A stretch of DNA of 64,000 nt from Gammaproteobacteria bacterium (GTDB lineage Bacteria; Pseudomonadota; Gammaproteobacteria; Steroidobacterales; Rariloculaceae). The stretch spans positions 21,458 to 85,457 of the forward strand of contig JAJEFE010000146.1 in the NCBI GenBank assembly GCA_022820625.1, given 5' to 3'. A program made the position numbers and the translations under genes. How positions within the stretch are numbered: position 1 is the stretch's first letter; every line of letters starts with the position of its first letter. Below the pieces are notes generated by a model that saw nothing but the letters and a program-made list of their open reading frames with translations, did no database searches and was not told the origin of the DNA. This document shows, one piece after another, positions 44,608 through 53,450 of this stretch.

Positions 44608-47145
44608 CTACCAGCGATACTGTACGCGAGCCTGGTAGTTGCGCGGCAGTTCGGGCAGCACGATAACTCCGCCGAAGAGATTCGGGAAGTTCGCCCTGAA
44701 GTAGCGTTCGTCGGTCAGGTTCTTGGCCGCTGCGCTGAATGTCCAGTTCCCCGTCTCGACAACCAGGCCGGCGTTGATGAGCGTATAGGCGGGCAACTTC
44801 ACGGAGTTGGAGAACCCGGAATGGACGGCATCCACGTCGACGGCGCTGCCGCTGACCGCCGCGCCGTTGCCGAAGTCGTAGGTGGCGGTCAACGAGGCGA
44901 TGTTCCGGGGCATGCCGGCGCGGCGGGCGCCCTGCCTTCCCGGACGGATCACGGCGCCACCCAGGGTGCCGCCGTAGATGGCTTCGGGGGCCACGCCCGG
45001 AATGTCATCGGCGCCGATGAAACTGAAGCGAGAACCGGCTTCCAGCGTATTGAGGTTGACCACCTCCATGTCGGAATAGCCCAGCGTGAACAGCAGCTTC
45101 TCGCTGGCGACCCAGCGCATCTCGAACTCCGCGCCCTCGGTTTGCGATGCCTGGTTGGTCACCGTGGCCTGGGCGGAAAAGTCTGTTCGCTGTTGCTCGT
45201 ACAAGGACAAGGCAAAGTACAGGGAGTTGTTCAGCAAGCTGCCCTTGAGGCCGATCTCGTGGAGCCTGGAGACATCGAATGCGCCGCCGCCGGCGATGTT
45301 GTCCGTGGTGATCTCCGCTCCCTGCCCCGCGATGACAGTGGACTGCCTTGAAACGGTCGCATAGGGAATCAGTCCGGGGCGGCTGTCGTAACTGATGCTG
45401 AGCGTCCATGAGAAACCGCCGAAGCGGTCCGCTGCTTCAACCCGAACGCAGGAATCATCGGGAGGCGCGCAGAAGTTGTTGGAACTGGCCAGCAGGAGCT
45501 TGTCCACCGGTTGGCGGCTCTCCATGTCGATCGTGTCGTAGCGAACGCCGGCCAGTGCGCTGAACCCGTTGTCCCAGGTCACGTCCGCCAGGGCGGCCAA
45601 CCCCAGGTCGAGATAGTCGCCGATGTAGTATTCGGTGTAGTCGCCGTCAATCCGTGTGGCCAGCAGCCGGGCATCCAGCGGTCCGGAGGGACGGGTGAGG
45701 TCGCGCCGGTCGAAGTACTCGTTGGTGTAATCGTCGCCGTGGTCAAAGTTCGTATAGCGCAGTGACGGCGACAGTTGCAGGGAAACCGTTGCGCCCCCTG
45801 CCCGCCAGGAATTGGCCGCCACGAGCTTGTCCTCGATCACCCAGGTGTCGTGGAACTGCGAAAACCCGTACGCGTTTTCATTGAGGTTGTCGTAGGACTC
45901 GTAAAACAGCTGGTTGGTCCACTCCCAACCCCCGGCAATGGGACTCAGGACCGCATCGAAGTAGAGCGTAACCACGTCGTTCGCCACGACGTCGTCCGGC
46001 GCGACCAGAACCTGGCTGCCGTCGAGCGTGGCCTGGCCCACATCGACCAAGCGCAACAGCTCGGGCGTGCACCCGAAGAGGCTCGTGGCGCCGATGGAGC
46101 AGACACCGTCGCCGGGGACGCCAGGGTCGAGAGCTTCGGGGCTGCCCGGAACCAGCCCGGCGGCAAACGGGTTCAGGTCGGTGAAGCCGTCGCCGTCAAT
46201 GTCGAATTCCTGGTGCGAAATCATGCCGTCGCCGTCCGTATCCAGCGGCAGCGGCCGGCCTGTGACATAGGTGCCGTGGTCCACCAGTTCCTGGGTCAGG
46301 CGATTCCAGCCGGCAATCTGGTTGCCGGTATATTCGTGAACCATGCCGCCGAACTCCAGGTGAAGCCGTTCGCTTGCGTTGGCGTCGAAAGACGCTTGCA
46401 AAAGAGTCTGGCGGACACCGCTGTTGCGGTAGTAGCTGCCCGAATTCTCAAACTCGGAGTAAAGGTAGTAGCCGATGTCCCGATCCCCCAAGCGTGCCGG
46501 GCCACCGACTTCGGCGGTAAGAATCCGCTTCTCCCAGCTACCGGAACCCAGGCCCACGGCGCCCGTGGTGCCGTCGACGAATCCGCCGGTCTCCTCGACC
46601 CTGGCGGACTTGGGGTTGAAGTTCAGGTACCCGCCGATCTTGGCGGGTCCGTAGATGGGAGACGCCGGTCCGCGGACGATATCGATGCGGTCGGACGCGC
46701 CGATGGGCGTCGGATAGTTGCCAGGGTTGTCCAGCCGCCTGACTCCCCGGAAGTACGTTTCGCCCGGCGTGCCCCGGATATCCAGCGACCCGGCGACGCC
46801 GAAGAAAGATTGCGTGAAACTCCCCGGCGCCACCACGATCAACTCATCGATGTCGCGCATGTCGAAGCGGGCCATCATCTCTTCGCTGACCGTGGAGGCG
46901 GACCTGGGCGTATACAGCAGCGACTTGCCGAAGCCGAAGACGGATTGCACGTCCTCGTCGGGCAGACTGCCGAGATCGCCGACGACCACGACTTCTTCGA
47001 TCGCTTCCTCCACCGCCTCCTGTGCGGCAGCGCCGGACACCCAGGCAAGCGCGGCGAGAAGCGCGATCCGCCGAGCGTGGCCGGCGACGAATACTGCGCC
47101 TTCCACCGCCTGCCGGCGGATCAAGAGTTGCCCACGGATACGCAT
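44608..47145 (-). CDS. TonB-dependent outer-membrane receptor with EF-hand-like loop
   Basis: The 845-residue receptor has a signal peptide, a plug (ELIVVAPGSFTQSFFGVAGS, DIRGTPGETYFRGVRRL, DIVRGPASPIYGPAKIGGYL) and a 22-strand-type barrel ending RNYQARVQYRW with a C-terminal aromatic. It resembles siderophore/catecholate receptors. An extracellular loop contains DTDGDGMISHQE (46207-46242), a canonical EF-hand loop, followed by DIDGDGFTDLN, so calcium may shape substrate binding. Start chosen at the ATG of MRIRGQLLIRR; an ATG seven codons upstream lacks a Shine-Dalgarno. The substrate is unknown. Confidence 0.92.
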   Translation of the reverse strand: MRIRGQLLIRRQAVEGAVFVAGHARRIALLAALAWVSGAAAQEAVEEAIEEVVVVGDLGSLPDEDVQSVFGFGKSLLYTPRSASTVSEEMMARFDMRDIDELIVVAPGSFTQSFFGVAGSLDIRGTPGETYFRGVRRLDNPGNYPTPIGASDRIDIVRGPASPIYGPAKIGGYLNFNPKSARVEETGGFVDGTTGAVGLGSGSWEKRILTAEVGGPARLGDRDIGYYLYSEFENSGSYYRNSGVRQTLLQASFDANASERLHLEFGGMVHEYTGNQIAGWNRLTQELVDHGTYVTGRPLPLDTDGDGMISHQEFDIDGDGFTDLNPFAAGLVPGSPEALDPGVPGDGVCSIGATSLFGCTPELLRLVDVGQATLDGSQVLVAPDDVVANDVVTLYFDAVLSPIAGGWEWTNQLFYESYDNLNENAYGFSQFHDTWVIEDKLVAANSWRAGGATVSLQLSPSLRYTNFDHGDDYTNEYFDRRDLTRPSGPLDARLLATRIDGDYTEYYIGDYLDLGLAALADVTWDNGFSALAGVRYDTIDMESRQPVDKLLLASSNNFCAPPDDSCVRVEAADRFGGFSWTLSISYDSRPGLIPYATVSRQSTVIAGQGAEITTDNIAGGGAFDVSRLHEIGLKGSLLNNSLYFALSLYEQQRTDFSAQATVTNQASQTEGAEFEMRWVASEKLLFTLGYSDMEVVNLNTLEAGSRFSFIGADDIPGVAPEAIYGGTLGGAVIRPGRQGARRAGMPRNIASLTATYDFGNGAAVSGSAVDVDAVHSGFSNSVKLPAYTLINAGLVVETGNWTFSAAAKNLTDERYFRANFPNLFGGVIVLPELPRNYQARVQYRW

Positions 47146-47260
47146 GAATCTCAAACTCCATCGCAACCGTAGCGGGGGTAATACCCGGCGGCTGTCGCGA
47201 AAATCCGTAGTTTACGCGCCGCAGCCGGACCGGCAAGCGCCGAATCCATTGATATCGGCG

Positions 47261-48010
47261 CTAATGGGTCATTGACCAGACGACGAAGTTGATGCCGAGC
47301 CGAAATGCGTCCGCGGCAGGTTCCAGCGGCATGCGCGCCTGATCGTACCAATCCCAGAAGTTCGCCAGGTCATTATTGTGGCCCGCCGCGATGACGACGT
47401 CGCCGGCATCGTTCAGTATCCCGTAGTAGGTGATGGTGCCGCCCGGCACATAGGGCGACATGCCGTTCAGGTCGTACAAGTCGAAGTGCGCCTTGAAGAG
47501 AGGGTGATTCGATTCCAGCGTTATGAAGGGACGGTCGGGAAAGACGCGCGCAACCTGCGAACGCATGGTCGCCATTTGCCAAGAGCCGTCGAAGTCGTCC
47601 ATCAGCACAAATCCACCCCGTTCGATGAACTGCCGGAAATTCTCGACCTCCTGGTCTGTCAGTTCCATCTCTCCGGGCTCGGAGACGTAGGCGAACGGGT
47701 ATTCGAAGACCTCCTCGCTCCCCAAGTCCACGATGCGGTATGACAGCACCTGGATATCGATGCCGGTGGATTGCTCGATGAACTCGTTGAAGTTCTCGTC
47801 GGAGTTGGGGTAGTTGTGGGCCCAGCCCATGTGCCCGATGGCGCCGTTGGTCCCAAACCGCCAGCGAGCGACGATCAACTCGGTTGCCGGAGGGTTGTTT
47901 TGCTCGATCTGCCAGCGCCGACCGAACTGCGCGTGGCTCTCTGCCGTTGCCAGAAGCACCATGACGGTCCCCGTCAGGGCAGCAGTCCGGATACGCAATT
48001 TTAATTGCAT
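47261..48010 (-). CDS. DUF4159 family exported protein
   Basis: The 249-residue protein has a signal peptide (LKLRIRTAALTGTVMVLLAT through SHAQ) and the DUF4159 region: WRFGTNGAIGHMGWAHNYPN, ENFNEFIEQSTGID, GEMELTDQEVENFRQFIERG, then GFVLMDDF and a C-terminal NDLANFWDWYDQAR. These proteins have a ThuA/glutamine amidotransferase-like fold and often occur next to vWA/MoxR or exported-hydrolase genes. Function is not established. The start at 48010 has a weak ribosome site. Confidence 0.85.
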   Translation of the reverse strand: MQLKLRIRTAALTGTVMVLLATAESHAQFGRRWQIEQNNPPATELIVARWRFGTNGAIGHMGWAHNYPNSDENFNEFIEQSTGIDIQVLSYRIVDLGSEEVFEYPFAYVSEPGEMELTDQEVENFRQFIERGGFVLMDDFDGSWQMATMRSQVARVFPDRPFITLESNHPLFKAHFDLYDLNGMSPYVPGGTITYYGILNDAGDVVIAAGHNNDLANFWDWYDQARMPLEPAADAFRLGINFVVWSMTH

Positions 48011-48171
48011 GATGTGCTGTTTTTGACGGGGCATTGGAGGCGATCGAAAGCCTCGCAGAGCATAGCATGGGAGGGCACGGATCGAAGGCTCGAGCCTCGC
48101 GCCGCCAACTCCGCAACTCTCGAACCGCTGCCTGTTCAACGCCCGGGCCATCGACCGCGCAACCGATCGGA

Positions 48172-49341
48172 CTATTGGAACGCTGCCGAGAACGCCTGCT
48201 CAAGGTCGGCGATGAGATCTCCGGTATCTTCAAGGCCAACGGCAAGGCGAATCGTGTTTTCGCGTATTCCGGCCCGCCTGCACTCTTCCTTGCTCAGGTC
48301 ACCTGCAAAGTACAGCTTCACCGGGGCAACCAGCGACTCCGTCGAACCGATGCTCGAAACCGTGGCAAACAACTGCAGCGCGTCGATAAACCGCCACGCC
48401 TGCTGCCCGTCGCCCTTGAGGTCGAAACTCAGCACGCCCCCATAGCCGTCCATCTGTTCCGAAGCCAGCTTGTGGCCCGGATCGTCCGCCAAACCCGGAT
48501 AACAGACCCGCTCGACCCGGGGGTGCCCGCTCAGGAATTCGGCCACCGTGAAGGCGCTCTCCGAGTGACGGCGATATCGCAGCGCGTAGGTCCGCAATCC
48601 GCGAAGAATCAGGAAGGCCGCGCCCGGGTCCAGGGTCGCGCCCATGTTGGTGGCCAACGGCTTGAGGTCCCTGAGCAGTTCCCGGTCGGCGATCACGACG
48701 CCGCCCATGACATCGCCATGACCGCTGGCGTACTTGGTCAGGCTGTGGATGTAGTAGTCGATCCCGAACTGCCCGTGGTTGTGCAGCCCCCCGAACGTGT
48801 TGTCGAGAATGGTGATCACACCGTGCGCCCGGGCCAGCGACGTGATCGCGCGAAGATCGGGGACCTGCACCATCGGGTTGGTGGGCGCCTCGAAAATCAG
48901 GCACCTGGTCTCATCGGCCGAAAAGACCTTCTCCATACCCTCCAGATCGTGCACGCTCAAGAGGGTGTGGCCGATTCCAAGGCGGGACAGCCGCTGGCGC
49001 ACCATGACGCGGATGGGCCGGTAGGATTCCAGAAAACAGACAACGCGGTCCCCGGCGCCCAGGTTGCCGAGCGCAGCCAGCCAGGCGGAGGCCATCCCCG
49101 TGGACACGCACACGGCGTCGTCGCGCCCCTGCAGTTCCGCCGTCAACTGCTCCAGTTGCCGCGTGGTGGGGTTGGCGTCGCGGGTGTATTCGAATCCTTC
49201 TGCGCGAGCCTCGGGTGTCAGCGACGAGGCGATGTCCTCGAACCTGAACTTTACTGAGCGGTAAACGGGCTCGACCAGGGACTCGTTTCCCTCAGGCAGT
49301 TTCGCCCGCGGATGATGTGCGAGACGGGTCTCATTCTTCAT
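48172..49341 (-). CDS. Cys/Met metabolism PLP-dependent enzyme (cystathionine gamma/beta-lyase family)
   Basis: The 389-residue fold-type I enzyme has the family signatures YTRDANPTTRQLEQLTAELQ, CVSTGMASAWLAAL, FEAPTNPMVQVPD, VITILDNTFGGL and the PLP lysine in HSLTKYASGHGDVMGGV. The tail has RLAVGLEDTGDLIADLEQA. Which of gamma-synthase, gamma-lyase or beta-lyase it is cannot be fixed from sequence. Start at ATG 49341 with GAGGA about 10 bases upstream. A paralogue lies 0.8 kb away with a MOSC gene between. Confidence 0.9.
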   Translation of the reverse strand: MKNETRLAHHPRAKLPEGNESLVEPVYRSVKFRFEDIASSLTPEARAEGFEYTRDANPTTRQLEQLTAELQGRDDAVCVSTGMASAWLAALGNLGAGDRVVCFLESYRPIRVMVRQRLSRLGIGHTLLSVHDLEGMEKVFSADETRCLIFEAPTNPMVQVPDLRAITSLARAHGVITILDNTFGGLHNHGQFGIDYYIHSLTKYASGHGDVMGGVVIADRELLRDLKPLATNMGATLDPGAAFLILRGLRTYALRYRRHSESAFTVAEFLSGHPRVERVCYPGLADDPGHKLASEQMDGYGGVLSFDLKGDGQQAWRFIDALQLFATVSSIGSTESLVAPVKLYFAGDLSKEECRRAGIRENTIRLAVGLEDTGDLIADLEQAFSAAFQ

Positions 49342-49364
49342 GTCGACAGGTCCTCGTGACCTCG

Positions 49365-50159
49365 TCAGAGTATATCGATGGGATCGCCGACGCTCACTGT
49401 ACCCAGCCGGCGAGGAATCAGATTCTGTCCGAACATCACGCCTTCCGGGCCACGGCGAAACGTCTTCAGCGTGCGGATGGGCTCGCCGTCGGGGTCCTTT
49501 GTGGCTGTCTCCGGATCGATCGTGGTCAGCACGCAGCGGGTGCATGCCCACGCCACGTCCAACTCGGACTTTCCGACCCGGATTCGCCCCCACCGGTCTT
49601 CCTCGAAGGGAACAACCGTTTCAGCAACCAGATTGGGACGAAAGTTCGCCATTCCAACGGGCCTCGGTAACCGCTCGTTGAGTTGTGCCAGCGACGCCGT
49701 TGCGGTCAACAGTACCGGCGCGCCATCCGCCAGACTCACTTTGTCCGTGTGCTTGCCGCGGCCGGGCTTGAGCCGCCGCACGTGCCCATCGGCCATGTTC
49801 ACCAGCCGGCACGGCAAATTCAGCACGGTGCTGAACCAGGCATTGACATCGGCGTCCGCCTCGGTCAGCTTGAGCGTATCACGCCAAACGGTGGCGGTTC
49901 GCTGCGGGCCCGAGGGCAGACTGTCAGGCAAGAGCAGCGTTTCCTGCCCCGGCGCGTCCACGGCCCAATCGCCGTTGGATTCTCGAACCCGAATCCTCGC
50001 CATGTGGGGGTGCTCGCGCTGGGTCAGAAACCGGCCGCGCTCATCCACGAGCATGTAGCGTCTGTCGCCCACAAACCCGCGCGGCTCAAGGACCGCGTTG
50101 CCGACAGAGATCCCACCGCAGGACTTGATCGGATACAACCTGATCTCGGCCAGGTGCAT
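49365..50159 (-). CDS. MOSC-domain protein (YcbX/mARC-like, without ferredoxin domain)
   Basis: The 264-residue protein has the MOSC N-terminal beta-barrel (MHLAEIRLYPIKSCGGISVG; GFVGDRRYMLVDERGRFLTQ) and MOSC domain (FRPNLVAETVVPFEEDRWGR; the Moco-ligand Cys in VAWACTRCVLTTIDPET; RRGPEGVMFGQNLIP). Family members bind a molybdenum cofactor and reduce N-hydroxylated compounds with an electron partner. E. coli YcbX carries a C-terminal 2Fe-2S domain, absent here. It lies between two Cys/Met PLP enzyme genes. Confidence 0.9.
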   Translation of the reverse strand: MHLAEIRLYPIKSCGGISVGNAVLEPRGFVGDRRYMLVDERGRFLTQREHPHMARIRVRESNGDWAVDAPGQETLLLPDSLPSGPQRTATVWRDTLKLTEADADVNAWFSTVLNLPCRLVNMADGHVRRLKPGRGKHTDKVSLADGAPVLLTATASLAQLNERLPRPVGMANFRPNLVAETVVPFEEDRWGRIRVGKSELDVAWACTRCVLTTIDPETATKDPDGEPIRTLKTFRRGPEGVMFGQNLIPRRLGTVSVGDPIDIL

Positions 50160-50168
50160 GGCCGCTTC

Positions 50169-51320
50169 CTATACGTGTTCCAGTGCCTGATCGAGGTCGT
50201 CAATCAAGTCTTCCACATCCTCCAGGCCCACGGAAAGGCGCACCAGGCCGTCGCTGATGCCGACGCGCTCGCGCTCCGCTTTCTCCACGTCGGCGTGGGT
50301 CATGGTCACGGGGTGCGTGACGAGCGTCTCCACTGAGCCGAGGTTTTCCGCCAGGGTACACAGGCGCACCGAGTCCATGAGCCGTTTGCCGGCGCTGACG
50401 CCGCCCTGGACCTCGAACCAGAGCATGGCGCCGAATCCGGCCGCCTGGCGCCTGGCCAGATCGTGCTGGGCAAACGACGGCAGACCCGGATAGGCGACCT
50501 GCGACACCTTCGGATGCGCCTCCAGGAATTCCGCGATGGCAAGCGCGTTGGCCGACTGCCGCTCCATGCGAATGGACAGCGTCTTTATGCCCTGCAACGT
50601 AAGCCAGGCCACCCACGGCGACATGATCACCCCGCTGGCGTTCTGGATGAACCGGATGGCTTCATCCAGTTCTTCGGTGGCGGCAATCACCGCGCCGCCT
50701 ACCGTGGCGTTATGGCCGTCGAAGTACTTGGTGGTGCTGTGAATCGAAATGTCCGCGCCCAGTTCCAGCGGCCGCTGGTAGAACGGCGTCAGAAACGTGT
50801 TGTCCACCGCGTGGGGGATGTTCCGGGCCCGGGCGATCTCCGATATCGCCTGGATGTCGGTGAGCTTCAGGTTCGGATTGGCGGGCGTCTCGGTGAGAAT
50901 CAGTCCCGTATTCGGCTTCACCGCCGCTTCCACCTCGGCGGCATCCGCCGTGTTCACGAAGCTGAACTCCACGCCGAATCGCGCGAAGACCTTGGTGCTG
51001 AGCCGATAGGTGCCGCCGTAGGCGACGTCGGAAACGATGGCATGATCGCCGGCGTTGAGGCAGGCCTGCATGACCACCTGGATGGCGGCCATACCCGTGG
51101 CATAACAGGTGCAGTCGAACCCCTCCTCCAGCACGGCCAGCTTGCGTTCCAGCGCCCGCACCGTGGGATTACCGCTGCGGGAGTAGGAATAACCCTTGGA
51201 CAGGTACTCGTCCACCGACGGCTGAACGAAGGTCGTCGACTGGTAGATCGGCGTGAGAATCGAACCGGTCTCCGCGTCCGGCTCGACACCCGCGTGAATC
51301 TGTCTGGTCGAGAAGCCCAT
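50169..51320 (-). CDS. Cys/Met metabolism PLP-dependent enzyme (cystathionine gamma-synthase-like)
   Basis: The 383-residue enzyme starts MGFSTRQIHAGVEPDAETGS and has LTPIYQSTTFVQPSVDEYL, YSRSGNPTVRALERKLAVLE, YATGMAAIQ, VDNTFLTPFYQRPLELGADI and the PLP lysine in HSTTKYFDGHNATVGGAV. The pattern fits MetB (O-succinylhomoserine to cystathionine) or a gamma-lyase. It probably belongs with the adjacent paralogue and cysK in trans-sulfuration. The start at 51320 is preceded by a G-rich AGGCGC; a much longer upstream frame has no family similarity. Confidence 0.9.
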   Translation of the reverse strand: MGFSTRQIHAGVEPDAETGSILTPIYQSTTFVQPSVDEYLSKGYSYSRSGNPTVRALERKLAVLEEGFDCTCYATGMAAIQVVMQACLNAGDHAIVSDVAYGGTYRLSTKVFARFGVEFSFVNTADAAEVEAAVKPNTGLILTETPANPNLKLTDIQAISEIARARNIPHAVDNTFLTPFYQRPLELGADISIHSTTKYFDGHNATVGGAVIAATEELDEAIRFIQNASGVIMSPWVAWLTLQGIKTLSIRMERQSANALAIAEFLEAHPKVSQVAYPGLPSFAQHDLARRQAAGFGAMLWFEVQGGVSAGKRLMDSVRLCTLAENLGSVETLVTHPVTMTHADVEKAERERVGISDGLVRLSVGLEDVEDLIDDLDQALEHV

Positions 51321-51440
51321 AAAGCGCCTCCGTACGGATAGGCGGCGGATGATACCGGAATCGCCACCTGTGGACATTGCCGGAAGGGTTGCGGCAAGAG
51401 GATACAATGCGCGCAAGGTTACGACACCGGAGAGAGGGCG

Positions 51441-51584
51441 ATGCTGTTGGAGGGATCCTGCCACTGCCGCGCGGTGCGTTTCTCGGTGCGCTCCGCCCAC
51501 CCCTATCCGTTCAATCTCTGTTACTGCTCGATCTGCCGCAAGACCGCCGGCAGCGGCGGCTACGCCATCAAAAGGAACCTGTAA
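51441..51584 (+). pseudogene. Truncated GFA/CENP-V-domain gene
   Basis: A 47-codon frame encodes MLLEGSCHCRAVRFSVRSAH, then NLCYCSICRKTAGSGG and a stop. This is the first zinc-site half of the GFA (glutathione-dependent formaldehyde-activating) fold, with GSCHCxxV and CYCxxCRK. Normal family members run about 110-140 residues and carry further zinc ligands, so only the N-terminal third remains. It lies 2 bases upstream of the amidohydrolase ATG, as if spliced to it. Confidence 0.8.
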
Positions 51585-51586
51585 CG

Positions 51587-53368
51587 ATGGGGCCGCAGAA
51601 AGTACTGATTGCCGCGGTTGCCTTGCTGACCGTACTCTGCGCGCAGGGCCTTTACGCTGACGACATCAGAATCGTCAATGCAAACGTCGTCACCATGGAC
51701 GACGAAAATCCGACGGCGGATACGTTGCTGATCGGGGGCAATCGAATCGTCTCCGTGGGAGCGGATGCTGCGGACGGCGCCGACCAGGCGGAATCGACCG
51801 ACGGCGGGATCACCGTCATCGACGCCCGGGGGGCTGTCGTGATCCCGGGACTCATCGATCAGCATCTGCATTGGAACCGCAGCGCGATCACGTGGGGATA
51901 CGCACTGCATCGAGGCGAAAATGCGTTCACGCTGCAGGACCTGGAAGCCGCAATCCGGGCACGGACTGCGGAGGTGCCGGAGGGCGAATGGATCGCCCTG
52001 ATCGGCCGCCACAATCATCTGCAGTTTCTTGAGGACCCCGACGATCCACTGTCCGGGCGGTACCCGACCCGGCAGGAACTGGACGAGTGGGCTCCGGACC
52101 ACGCGATCCTGTTCTCCCAGAGGTTCACGCCGACTCCCGTGGGCACGGGTCCGGAAGACTTCAACCGAGCCACCTTCACCGGTCCGGGACAGATGAACTC
52201 CAGCGCCATCGACTTCTTCAACGCTCTGTCGCCTGCGGTGCCGTCGGTCGCCGAAATTCCCGCAAATGGCTCGTTGAGCAATAACCTGAACCAGCAGGTC
52301 TACGAATGGATGCGGGCGAACAACACGCTGGAAGACCAGATGCGCAGCACCCTCGACCTGATGCGTTGGTCGCACCTCGTGGGCCTGGTGGGCGTGGGCG
52401 ACGCCGGGGGCAGCGGTTTCCGGCAGACTCAGGACTTCATGCCCCTGCTTGAACTTGCCCGCCGCGGGCAGCTCAAGGTCCGAAACCGCTACCAGATTCG
52501 GCCGTCGGGTGCCCCTGGCGTCGAGGGTCAAAGCGGAATTGCGGCACTGCGCAATCTGCTCAGTGCCGCCCCGCTCGCGGCGACAATGGAATGCGCCGGC
52601 CCCGGGGAAATCCCGGGCGAAGGGTTCCATCTGAGTCGCGTCGGCGGCCCCTATTTCCGCAACATGGGACTGGGCGAATTTCTCGCCGCCCCGACGCCCG
52701 ATTCCATCGAGGAGGCCGTGATCTTTCTCCTGCGACGACCGGACTGGTCGTTCCACCAGCATGCCGAGGCTGGCCAGATCGCCCGGGTGATCGAGGGCAT
52801 CAGGCAGGCGGTGAGCCGCGACGATCCATGCCGGATCGGATCACTCGCGGAACGGCACGCCTCCCTGGAGCATCTGAACGATGCCACGGCGGCGGATCTG
52901 GCAAACCTGGCGGAACTGGGCGTAGGCGCCGGCATTCAGGCGGTTCGCTTCCTGTTTCCGGGGTGGCAGTACTCAGGTCCTCCGTATCGGGCCGCACTGG
53001 ACACGCCGAACCTCAACTTCGGTTTCGGTGCGGACGGGATGTTCGCAGGTGTCGGCAACCCCTGGACCATCCTGCAATTCATGGTCACCGGCGAGAACTA
53101 TCGCGGCGAAGACATCCTCACCGCGGATTCATTGGGCCGCGGCCCCCAGCAGATCACTCTGATGGAGGGGCTGCGTGGATATACGCGAGGTGCAGCCTGG
53201 TTCACCAGGGAGGAGCATGAACGCGGTCAGCTCAAGGCTGGTTTCCTGGCCGATCTGGTCATTCTGAACCAGAATCCCTTTGAGGCCGACACCCGCCAAA
53301 TCAGGGAAACACGGGCAGTCCTCACTATCGTGGACGGGGAGATCGTCTATTCCGACGGGACACTCTGA
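51587..53368 (+). CDS. Secreted YtcJ-like amidohydrolase (amidohydrolase family 3)
   Basis: The 593-residue protein has a signal peptide (KVLIAAVALLTVLCAQGLYA) and the YtcJ pattern: IRIVNANVVTMDDENPTADT, RGAVVIPGLIDQHLH (HxH metal ligands), EWIALIGRHN, HQHAEAGQIARVIEG (ligand His), FGFGADGMFAGVGNPWTILQ and LKAGFLADLVILNQNPF. These enzymes hydrolyse amides such as formylated metabolites; the substrate is not evident. An AGGA lies about 10 bases before the ATG, inside the end of the truncated GFA gene. Confidence 0.9.
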   Translation: MGPQKVLIAAVALLTVLCAQGLYADDIRIVNANVVTMDDENPTADTLLIGGNRIVSVGADAADGADQAESTDGGITVIDARGAVVIPGLIDQHLHWNRSAITWGYALHRGENAFTLQDLEAAIRARTAEVPEGEWIALIGRHNHLQFLEDPDDPLSGRYPTRQELDEWAPDHAILFSQRFTPTPVGTGPEDFNRATFTGPGQMNSSAIDFFNALSPAVPSVAEIPANGSLSNNLNQQVYEWMRANNTLEDQMRSTLDLMRWSHLVGLVGVGDAGGSGFRQTQDFMPLLELARRGQLKVRNRYQIRPSGAPGVEGQSGIAALRNLLSAAPLAATMECAGPGEIPGEGFHLSRVGGPYFRNMGLGEFLAAPTPDSIEEAVIFLLRRPDWSFHQHAEAGQIARVIEGIRQAVSRDDPCRIGSLAERHASLEHLNDATAADLANLAELGVGAGIQAVRFLFPGWQYSGPPYRAALDTPNLNFGFGADGMFAGVGNPWTILQFMVTGENYRGEDILTADSLGRGPQQITLMEGLRGYTRGAAWFTREEHERGQLKAGFLADLVILNQNPFEADTRQIRETRAVLTIVDGEIVYSDGTL

Positions 53369-53450
53369 TCCGGCCGGGACCCCTGCCCCGACAGGTTGCT
53401 GCCAGTCAACCGCGAGTCAGCGGCGCTGCCTCGGGCAGCGTCAATGGGCG

